The notes under the pieces are model-generated. The model saw only the letters and a program-made list of their open reading frames with translations, did no database searches and had not been told where the DNA came from. 64,000 nucleotides of DNA from Brenneria bubanii (GTDB taxonomy: Bacteria > Pseudomonadota > Gammaproteobacteria > Enterobacterales > Enterobacteriaceae). The stretch is from assembly GCF_022378355.1 (NCBI RefSeq), contig NZ_JAKMAJ010000014.1, forward strand, positions 1 through 64,000. The letters are read 5' to 3'. The position numbers and the translations under genes are program-made. Shown here one piece after another: positions 57,805-64,000 of this stretch (its first letter is position 1; each line of letters begins with the position of its first letter).

Positions 57805-59253
57805 ATGCGTATGTGTTCCACCGCCCTGCTGATGTTTACGCTCAGCACCTCTCTGGTCACTCAAGCGATTGCGCAGGATGTAACCCCGGTCAAGGCAAAA
57901 AACGTTATTCTATTAATCACCGACGGCGCCGGCATCAATACCTGGCACGCCGCCAGTTATTACCGTCACGGCGCATTGGGCCACGAAGTTTATGATGATT
58001 TTGACGTCAAGCTGTTCGCTTCCACCTACCCGCTCAACATGTCCAATGTGCCGACCCACAGCCAGCAAGGCTCGGTAACCTTCGATGCCGCAAAAATCTG
58101 GGCCAAAGACAAAAGCGACGGCACATTCAAAGGCAGTCTGGGCAACTACCCCGGCTTCTTCTCCGGCTATGATTATCTGCGCGCCGATTACACCGACAGC
58201 GCCGCCGCCGCCACCGCGCTGGCGTCTGGTAATAAAACCTACAACAACGCCATCAACTGGTCTAACGACGATCGGAAACTGAAGCATATTGGCGAGTATG
58301 TGGTCGAAAATGGAAAATCGCTGGGCGTAATAACCTCTGTGCAATGGAGCCACGCCACGCCGGCCGGTTTCCTGGCGCATAACGTCAGCCGTAACGAATA
58401 TGCCGCCATTGGTAAAGAAATTATCGACTCGGGTCTGGCGACCGTCGTCATGGGGTCAGGGCATCCGCTCTACGACGAAAACGGCAAAGCCACTACGCCG
58501 AAAAACGATAAAGCCTATCGCTATGTCGGCGGCAAAGAGGAGTGGGATCGCCTCGTTTCAGGCAAAACAGCCTATAAACATATTGAAACCAAAGCTGATT
58601 TCGAAGCGCTGGCCAACAACAAGCTGCAGATGGGCAACAAAACCAAACTGATTGGCACAGTGCAAAACCACGCGACGCTGCAATTCAACCGCGACGGCGT
58701 TGCCGCGGGCAACCTGCTGCCTAACCAGCCTGACCTGCCGACCATGACCAAAGGCGCGCTGAATTTGGTCGCCAAAAATCCGAACGGATTTATGCTGATG
58801 GTGGAAGGCGGCGCGGTAGACTGGGCCGCCCATGCGAATAATCTTCCCCGCCTGATCGAAGAACAAATCGATTTTAACCGCGCTGTCGAAGCCGTTGCTC
58901 AATGGGTCGAAGACAATAGCTCCTGGGATGAAACCCTGGTTATCGTCACCACCGACCACGGCAACGGTTTACTGCTGGGACCGGACTCCAATAAAGAGGC
59001 TTTTTCCGATATCGTCAATCAGGGCGCTGGCGCATTACCGTTAGTGCGCTGGCACACCGATACCCACACCCGGGAACTGGTGCCGGTCTTCGCCAAGGGC
59101 CCGGGCGCCAATTTCCTGCCCTCGGTGGCGAAATCAGAAGCCGGTCTGGCCGCGTATCATGTCGCGCAAGATAGTCAGCAATTCGTCGACAACACGGATA
59201 TTTTCCGTACGGTAGCCAACGCGTTCGGCATCAAAACCGCGCAGTCCAACTAA
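57805..59253 (+). CDS. secreted alkaline phosphatase (PhoA superfamily)
   Basis: 482 residues. A signal peptide ends at TQAIAQDV, so the enzyme is periplasmic or exported. The metal-binding Asp is in NVILLITDGAGINTW and the nucleophilic Ser in ADYTDSAAAATALASGNKTYN. Further metal ligands are in EGGAVDWAAHANN, VTTDHGNG and WHTDTHTRE. It hydrolyses phosphomonoesters. AAGGA precedes the ATG. The sequence resembles the Vibrio/Shewanella type more than E. coli PhoA. A stretch CTGTTTTATTTTCGTCA (57713-57729) weakly resembles a PhoB box. Confidence 0.9.
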   Translation: MRMCSTALLMFTLSTSLVTQAIAQDVTPVKAKNVILLITDGAGINTWHAASYYRHGALGHEVYDDFDVKLFASTYPLNMSNVPTHSQQGSVTFDAAKIWAKDKSDGTFKGSLGNYPGFFSGYDYLRADYTDSAAAATALASGNKTYNNAINWSNDDRKLKHIGEYVVENGKSLGVITSVQWSHATPAGFLAHNVSRNEYAAIGKEIIDSGLATVVMGSGHPLYDENGKATTPKNDKAYRYVGGKEEWDRLVSGKTAYKHIETKADFEALANNKLQMGNKTKLIGTVQNHATLQFNRDGVAAGNLLPNQPDLPTMTKGALNLVAKNPNGFMLMVEGGAVDWAAHANNLPRLIEEQIDFNRAVEAVAQWVEDNSSWDETLVIVTTDHGNGLLLGPDSNKEAFSDIVNQGAGALPLVRWHTDTHTRELVPVFAKGPGANFLPSVAKSEAGLAAYHVAQDSQQFVDNTDIFRTVANAFGIKTAQSN

Positions 59254-59260
59254 GCCTTAA

Positions 59261-59296
59261 GCAACGCTGCATACGCCAGATTCCATGCAGCGTTGC
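59261..59296 (+). terminator. hairpin after the alkaline phosphatase gene
   Basis: GCAACGCTGCAT...ATGCAGCGTTGC is a perfect 12-base stem with a 12-base loop, 7 bases after the stop codon. CTTATT follows. It probably ends or attenuates the phosphatase transcript before the next small gene. Confidence 0.65.
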
Positions 59297-59329
59297 CTTA
59301 TTCCCGTTATTCAGAGATCCGATTTACTC

Positions 59330-59818
59330 ATGAGCATTCAATCCGTAACGTTAAGCCGTCTGACCTGTTTGAAAACCATTATGCTATGCATCCCGCTGCT
59401 GTTGCCGGCGTTGAGCGCTCATGCGGCCGAACGGCCCAGGGTAACCACCAACAGTACCAATGCCGAAGCCCAGGTAATGCGTGCAGTCCGTCAGGATGAT
59501 GAGCTGAAGATCGATCTGCGTTTTGAAACCACGGCCGATACGTTCGGCGGAGAAATCATATACAGCAACCTCAGCCCCGAAGACTGGGCAACGCAGTTCT
59601 ATGTCGAAGCCGATGGACAACGGTGGCCGCTGAGTACCGAAGGCAAACAGAAAACGCCGGGCGAATTACGGTTAAACTTCAGCTATGATCGCAAGAAAAA
59701 CCCCAGGGTAGGGTCGTGGCAAGGTACTTTCGTCGCCCCGCCGTCCGGAATCGATCAGGTGACATTGAAGTTGCCCGGATTACCGCCAATACCGGCCATC
59801 GCCATTATCGACCGTTAA
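59330..59818 (+). CDS. small exported protein of unknown function
   Basis: 162 residues. An N-terminal hydrophobic signal (TIMLCIPLLLPALSAHAAERP) precedes a mature domain of about 130 residues with beta-like alternation (DELKIDLRFETTADTFGGEIIYSNLSPEDWATQFYVEADGQRWPL). I do not recognise the family. The mature part has no Cys, so it is not a disulfide protein. The start at 59330 is chosen because an earlier ATG at 59285 lies inside the terminator hairpin. It lies 76 bases after the phosphatase gene on the same strand and may be functionally linked. Confidence 0.7.
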   Translation: MSIQSVTLSRLTCLKTIMLCIPLLLPALSAHAAERPRVTTNSTNAEAQVMRAVRQDDELKIDLRFETTADTFGGEIIYSNLSPEDWATQFYVEADGQRWPLSTEGKQKTPGELRLNFSYDRKKNPRVGSWQGTFVAPPSGIDQVTLKLPGLPPIPAIAIIDR

Positions 59819-59955
59819 GTTATTGCAACATCCGACGCCATAGCGGGCCCCCGCCTTTAGCTGATTTTCGCTGGCAGCGACAACATCCTTCTTTACAACC
59901 CGGGGATTAACGCAGTAAAGTCCTCACCCTTTTTTTATGGCATGGGGTATAAAGG

Positions 59956-61308
59956 ATGTTTATTGGTTTTGACTATGGCACAGCCAACTGTTCCGTCGCG
60001 GTGATGGATGCCGGCACGCCACAGCTAGTGCCGTTGGAAAACAACTCACCGTATTTATCCTCCCTGCTCTGTGCCCCGGTGCGCGAGGCCGTCAGCGAAT
60101 GGTTGTGGCGCCATCACCAGATCGAATCCACGGGTGATAACGCCCTGCTGCTTCGCCGCTCCATCAGCTATAACCAGGATGAGGATATCCGGGTTCTGGC
60201 GGACAGCGTGAAGTTCGGACAATCCGCGTTGCAGCAATATATTGCCGACCCGGAGGAAACCTGGTTCGTTAAGTCGCCCAAGTCCTTTCTCGGCGCGGTC
60301 GGCCTTCAACCCCAACAGATCGCGCTGTTTGAAGATCTGGTCTGCGCCATGATGCTGCATATTCGCCAACAGGCCGAGCGGCAGCTTGCCCATCCTATCA
60401 CGCAGGCGGTCATCGGGCGGCCGATCAATTTTCAGAGTATCGGCGGCGAAGAAGCCAACCGGCAGGCCCAGGGTATTCTGGAGCGCGCCGCGCAGCGGGC
60501 CGGTTTCCAACGCGTCGCCTTTCAGTTCGAACCGGTCGCCGCCGGTCTGGACTTTGAAGCGACGCTGAATAAAGAGACCCGCGTGTTGGTGGTTGATATC
60601 GGCGGCGGCACCACCGACTGCTCAATGCTGCTGATGGGGCCGGATTGGCGCTATCGGCGCGATCGTCAGCAAAGCCTGTTGGGACACAGCGGTTGCCGAA
60701 CCGGCGGTAACGATCTGGATATCATTCTGGCCTTCAAACAATTGATGCCAATATTGGGGATGAACGGCATAACGGAGAAAGGTATTCCGCTTCCCAGTCA
60801 GCCCTGGTGGAATGCAGTGGCGATTAACGATATCCCGGCGCAGAAAGACTTCTACAGCTCCGCATGCCGAACCCTGATCAATGAGATGATTCGTGATGCC
60901 CAACAGCCTGAGCAGGTAAAACGTTTGCTGACCGTCTGGCGCCAACGACTGGGTTATCGCCTGGTTCAGTTGGCGGAAGCATGCAAAATCACCTTATCCG
61001 ACGCAACGCACGCCGCGGCCGATCTGAACTTTGTCGAACCGGGCCTGACGATCGGCATCAGCAATAGCGAACTCAACGCCGCGATAGAACAGCCGCTGAT
61101 ACGCATTCAGCAGCAAATAGAACTGGCGTTGAAGAGTAGCCAAACGCGGCCCGACGTCATTTATCTGACCGGCGGCAGCGCGCGTTCTCCGCTGTTGCGT
61201 CAGGCCATTGAGCAATTGCTGCCGGGCATCGCTATCGCCAGCGGCAATGACTTTGGTTCCGTCACCGCCGGATTGGCTCGCTGGGCAGAGGTGCTATTCC
61301 GCGACTGA
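59956..61308 (+). CDS. yegD: Hsp70-like chaperone YegD
   Basis: 450 residues, an actin-fold Hsp70 homologue without a full substrate-binding domain, clearly similar to E. coli YegD. ATP-binding motifs are MFIGFDYGTANCSVAVMDAG, VLVVDIGGGTTDCSMLLMGP, LLGHSGCRTGGNDLDI and VIYLTGGSARSPLL. The role is presumed to be protein folding or complex assembly, but no client is known. It stands alone here. Confidence 0.95.
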   Translation: MFIGFDYGTANCSVAVMDAGTPQLVPLENNSPYLSSLLCAPVREAVSEWLWRHHQIESTGDNALLLRRSISYNQDEDIRVLADSVKFGQSALQQYIADPEETWFVKSPKSFLGAVGLQPQQIALFEDLVCAMMLHIRQQAERQLAHPITQAVIGRPINFQSIGGEEANRQAQGILERAAQRAGFQRVAFQFEPVAAGLDFEATLNKETRVLVVDIGGGTTDCSMLLMGPDWRYRRDRQQSLLGHSGCRTGGNDLDIILAFKQLMPILGMNGITEKGIPLPSQPWWNAVAINDIPAQKDFYSSACRTLINEMIRDAQQPEQVKRLLTVWRQRLGYRLVQLAEACKITLSDATHAAADLNFVEPGLTIGISNSELNAAIEQPLIRIQQQIELALKSSQTRPDVIYLTGGSARSPLLRQAIEQLLPGIAIASGNDFGSVTAGLARWAEVLFRD

Positions 61309-61322
61309 CTCTCGGCGGAGGA

Positions 61323-61351
61323 TATAAATGCACTATCAAAGTGCGTTTATA
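61323..61351. repeat. inverted repeat downstream of yegD
   Basis: TATAAATGCACT-ATCAA-AGTGCGTTTATA has 12-base arms with one mismatch. It lies 14 bases after yegD and 250 bases before gltI. Without a T-run it could be a factor-dependent terminator or an operator. Confidence 0.4.
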
Positions 61352-61602
61352 CTCTTATCCTTTTTCCGCATCCCGTCGAAGGCTATTGCAGGCAGCTCGC
61401 TCCGCCACGGCCGCTCCCGTCTGCCGCCACTTATCGCCATCACCGATCAGCCGCAAGATTCGCCGATGGCATTAATATTGCTTGGCAGCGCGGTACGGTA
61501 AACCAAGTGCCCTGATGCCTGCTAATGTTATTAGTCACAGCGGACCAACAGGCAACGAGCCGGGCGCCGCGCTACCGACACGCATCAAAACGGAGCATAT
61601 TA

Positions 61603-62508
61603 ATGAAAAAACAAACCCTGGTTTCACTACTGCTGGTGGGATTGGCCGCCAACGCCGCGGATACCGCCGCCGATAACGGATCCGCTCAGGCCCAGACGCT
61701 TAAAAAGATAAAGGAAACCGGCATTATCGCGGTCGGACACCGTGAATCCTCCGTTCCCTTTTCCTATTATGACGGCAGCCAGAAAGTCGTCGGGTATTCT
61801 CAGGCGTATTCAAATGCGATTGTCGACGCGGTGAAAAAACAACTGGATATGCCCAATCTGACGGTGAAGATGATCCCCATCACTTCACAGGCGCGAATTC
61901 CTTTATTGCAAAACGGTACGATTGATTTTGAATGCGGCTCCACCACCAATAATGCCGAGCGTCAGCAGCAGGTCGCCTTTTCCAACTCTATCTTTATCGT
62001 TGACGGACGGCTATTGGTTAAAAAAGGGGGCGGTATTCACGACTTCCAGGATTTGGCCGGGAAAGCCGTCGTCACCACCGCCGGCACCACCAATGAAATT
62101 CTGCTCAATCAACTGAATGATAAAAACAGCATGAAGATGCGCATCATCTCGGCCAAAGATCACAGCGATGCATTCCGCACGTTGGAAAGCGGACGCGCCG
62201 TGGCGTTTTACATGGACGATCCGCTTCTGGCCGGTGAGCGCGCCAAAGCGAAAAAACCTGAGCAGTGGGATATCGTCGGCACCGCGCAGTCTCACGAAGC
62301 TTACGGCTGTATGCTGCGTAAAAACGATCCCGAGTTTAAGCAGCTGATGGATAACACCATTGCGGAAGCCCAGACGCGCGGTGAAGCGGAAAAATGGTAT
62401 CAGCGTTGGTTCACCCAACCAATCCCGCCTAAAAACATCAATATGAATTTTTCCATGTCCGACGATATGAAGGCGCTGTTTAAAGCGCCAAACGATCGTA
62501 TTTTGTAG
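61603..62508 (+). CDS. gltI: glutamate/aspartate ABC transporter periplasmic binding protein GltI
   Basis: 301 residues. A signal peptide (MKKQTLVSLLLVGLAANAAD) precedes a type II periplasmic binding fold (TLKKIKETGIIAVGHRESSVPFSYYD, IPITSQARIPLLQNGTIDFECGSTTNNAERQQQVAFSNS). It ends FSMSDDMKALFKAPNDRIL, very like E. coli GltI. GGAG precedes the start. The permease and ATPase genes gltJKL, normally next to it, do not follow; the next gene is ycfJ on the other strand. This is therefore an orphan copy or paralogue. Confidence 0.92.
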   Translation: MKKQTLVSLLLVGLAANAADTAADNGSAQAQTLKKIKETGIIAVGHRESSVPFSYYDGSQKVVGYSQAYSNAIVDAVKKQLDMPNLTVKMIPITSQARIPLLQNGTIDFECGSTTNNAERQQQVAFSNSIFIVDGRLLVKKGGGIHDFQDLAGKAVVTTAGTTNEILLNQLNDKNSMKMRIISAKDHSDAFRTLESGRAVAFYMDDPLLAGERAKAKKPEQWDIVGTAQSHEAYGCMLRKNDPEFKQLMDNTIAEAQTRGEAEKWYQRWFTQPIPPKNINMNFSMSDDMKALFKAPNDRIL

Positions 62509-62596
62509 TCAGGCTTTACGGCAGTTAATGCTAAAAGTCGTGCCCAGAACGTTACGGTTTCTGGGCAACGTAAGGAAGTGGCGTTCAGGCTAAACG

Positions 62597-63136
62597 TCAG
62601 CTTTGTTGACTAAGAACCAATTGGCCATTTTTATCGACCGGAATCTGCGTTCCGGGATCGCGGTCCATACGAACTTTTCCCTGCTGGTCGCCAATTTTAT
62701 AGGTGACGTCATAACCCAGCACTTTCTGCGACTTGTCGTACACCGTCTGGCAGCGTTGCTGCGTCGTGGTGTACGTGTCGTTCTCCTGCATGTTGCCCTG
62801 CACCTTGTTGCCGGCATAACCGCCGGCAAGGGCCCCGGCCACCGTCGCCACATCCTGACCACGGCCGCCGCCGAACTGGTGCCCCAATACGCCGCCGGCC
62901 ACTGCGCCTAACACCGAGCCGGCGATTTTATGTTCGTCCTGAACTGGACGACGCTGGGTGACATTGACGTTACGGCACTCCTTACGCGGCGTTTTGATCG
63001 TCTCTTTGATGGGGGTTGCCGTCAGCACCTGCGCAAACTGGGGTCGGGATGAAAAAACATCCATACTCGCCACCGCCGCCACGCCCAATGCCGCCACCAC
63101 GCCAATACCTATACCCGCTAACATTGATTTGTTCAC
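62597..63136 (-). CDS. ycfJ: glycine-zipper 2TM-domain protein YcfJ
   Basis: 179 residues, the same length as E. coli YcfJ. An N-terminal membrane segment (NKSMLAGIGIGVVAALGVAAVAS) is followed by a glycine-zipper motif (GSVLGAVAGGVLGHQFGGGRGQDVATVAGALAGGYAGN) and a C-terminal domain with YDVTYKIGDQQGKVRMDRDPGTQIPVD. The start is GTG at 63136, with GGGAGGT 5 bases upstream. The open frame extends to 63166 without similarity. The role in the envelope is not established. Located next to ndh as in E. coli. Confidence 0.94.
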   Translation of the reverse strand: MNKSMLAGIGIGVVAALGVAAVASMDVFSSRPQFAQVLTATPIKETIKTPRKECRNVNVTQRRPVQDEHKIAGSVLGAVAGGVLGHQFGGGRGQDVATVAGALAGGYAGNKVQGNMQENDTYTTTQQRCQTVYDKSQKVLGYDVTYKIGDQQGKVRMDRDPGTQIPVDKNGQLVLSQQS

Positions 63137-63433
63137 AGGATACCTCCCGAATATATTTCTACGCATCGCGCAGACCGCGATGGATCCGCAGGTTCATCTG
63201 ACATGTTTTCATCAGAACAGGCGACATACCGCGCCGCCATTAAACAGAGGGAAGTCTGCACAATGTTTATGGATCCCGCAATAAGACTCATGAACCAAAT
63301 ATGTTATTTTCATAACATAAAAATATAATTTGAGACTTATCTTAACGAGAATCATTAATGAAACGATATTTTATTCTGAATGGAAAATAACTGACGATGC
63401 GCGTTCAAACCGAGGTGAGTTCATATCGAATAG
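63137..63433. other. ycfJ upstream region
   Basis: About 300 bases between the ycfJ start and the ndh terminator, both genes on the minus strand. It should contain the ycfJ promoter. A string ACGAGAATCATTAATG near 63345 resembles half a Fur box but lacks the second half. No gene seen. Confidence 0.4.
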
Positions 63434-63474
63434 AAAAAAACGGGGTAAGGCTGCGCTTTCGCCAGCTTACCCCG
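63434..63474 (-). terminator. ndh terminator
   Basis: On the minus strand GGGGTAAGCTGGCG-AA-AGCGCAGCCTTACCCC is followed by G and a run of seven T residues. A strong intrinsic terminator with one internal mismatch region. Confidence 0.88.
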
Positions 63475-63476
63475 GA

Positions 63477-63498
63477 GAGAGCCGGTATCCCGGCTCTC
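63477..63498. repeat. second hairpin between ndh and its terminator
   Basis: GAGAGCCGG-TATC-CCGGCTCTC is a perfect 9-base stem with a 4-base loop, 5 bases after the ndh stop on the minus strand. It may protect the mRNA 3' end in tandem with the terminator. Confidence 0.6.
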
Positions 63499-63502
63499 GG
63501 CA

Positions 63503-64000
63503 TTAATGCAGTTTTAGACGAGGGCGAATTACCCGGTTAATACCACCTACCAGCATCATCAGGCCGGTTTTGATGTAACCATGCAGCGCAATCTGATGCA
63601 TACGATACAGCGAAATATAGACAAAGCGCGCAATACGCCCTTCTACCATCACCGAACCGCGCATCAGGTTCCCCATCAGGCTGCCAACCGTGCTGAACTT
63701 GGATAATGAAACCAATGATCCGTGATCTTTGTAGACGTAGGGTTTCAGCGGTTGTCCGTTTAATACGGCCAGAATATTGGCGTAGCAACGTGATGCCATC
63801 TGGTGCGCGGCCTGCGCACGCGGAGGAACAAAACCGCCGCCCTCCTGCGGACAAGAAGCGCAGTCGCCGATAGCGAAAATATTGGCGTCGCGAGTCGTCT
63901 GCAAGGTCGGCTCCACTACCAGTTGGTTGATGCGATTGGTTTCCAGACCGGCGATATCCTTCATCGCATCCGACGCCTTGATCCCGGCAGCCCATACCAT
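63503..64000 (-). CDS. ndh: NADH dehydrogenase II, C-terminal part (cut by window edge)
   Basis: The last 165 residues of the single-subunit, non-proton-pumping NADH:quinone oxidoreductase. Visible are [20 protein letters not shown], the second FAD-binding motif [31 protein letters not shown], and the amphipathic membrane-binding C-terminus ([25 protein letters not shown]). The 5' part lies beyond base 64000, so the true start is outside the window. The ycfJ-ndh order matches E. coli. Confidence 0.96.
   Translation of the reverse strand: MVWAAGIKASDAMKDIAGLETNRINQLVVEPTLQTTRDANIFAIGDCASCPQEGGGFVPPRAQAAHQMASRCYANILAVLNGQPLKPYVYKDHGSLVSLSKFSTVGSLMGNLMRGSVMVEGRIARFVYISLYRMHQIALHGYIKTGLMMLVGGINRVIRPRLKLH

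Noticed and set aside
63345-63360. Fur box upstream of ycfJ
   Set aside because: Only one half of the palindrome is present.

Overview
The window comes from a gammaproteobacterium of the order Enterobacterales. It is most likely a plant-associated member of the Pectobacteriaceae (Brenneria, Pectobacterium or Dickeya type). The genus is an inference from near-E. coli housekeeping proteins combined with several plant-sugar operons; no rRNA is present to prove it. No tRNA, rRNA, CRISPR array, prophage or replication origin was seen.

Layout. 1-1.6 kb holds decayed DNA: an IS3-type transposase fragment joined to an IS630-type fragment, then a frameshifted YbaK/EbsC-family relic. 1.6-9.4 kb is an aryl-beta-glucoside module on the minus strand: bglG antiterminator, bglF PTS permease, bglB phospho-beta-glucosidase, bglH porin and a secreted nucleoside-hydrolase-like protein. 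Two BglG RNA target/terminator elements and a CRP site control it. 9.6-24 kb follows the E. coli order pykF, lpp, ldtE, sufESDCBA, menI, ydiJ, with an unrecognised gene that has a near-perfect Fur operator inserted upstream of sufA. 24-30.3 kb holds ydiK, the small RNA gene rprA, apbE, ppsA and ppsR.

30.4-38.2 kb is an insertion relative to E. coli. It carries a GntR regulator with an alpha-glucoside PTS and GH4 phospho-alpha-glucosidase, then a Fur-controlled haem-uptake operon hmuSTUV that lacks its outer-membrane receptor. 38.2-40.7 kb returns to the conserved order with selO and rflP/ydiV. 41-45.4 kb is a second insertion: a LacY-type symporter, a GH42 beta-galactosidase and an AraC-type regulator behind a CRP site. 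lplA, nlpC and btuD-btuE-btuC follow.

Beyond btuC the order switches to a block that lies elsewhere in E. coli: cobB, a remnant of nagK, lolE-lolD-lolC, mfd, and finally ycfJ and ndh, the last cut by the window edge. Between mfd and ycfJ sit a secreted alkaline phosphatase, a small unknown exported protein, the Hsp70-like yegD and a solitary glutamate/aspartate-binding protein gltI. The window is thus a conserved chromosomal backbone with sugar- and iron-acquisition cassettes inserted. Iron control recurs, with Fur-box-like sites near suf, the 133-residue unknown gene, hmuS and btuC. Carbon control also recurs, with Cra sites at pykF and ppsA and CRP sites at the bgl and lac-like operons. I found no clearly novel multi-gene system. 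The best leads are two Fur-box-linked small genes of unknown function, the receptor-less hmu operon, an enlarged BglG target RNA and a divergent rprA.
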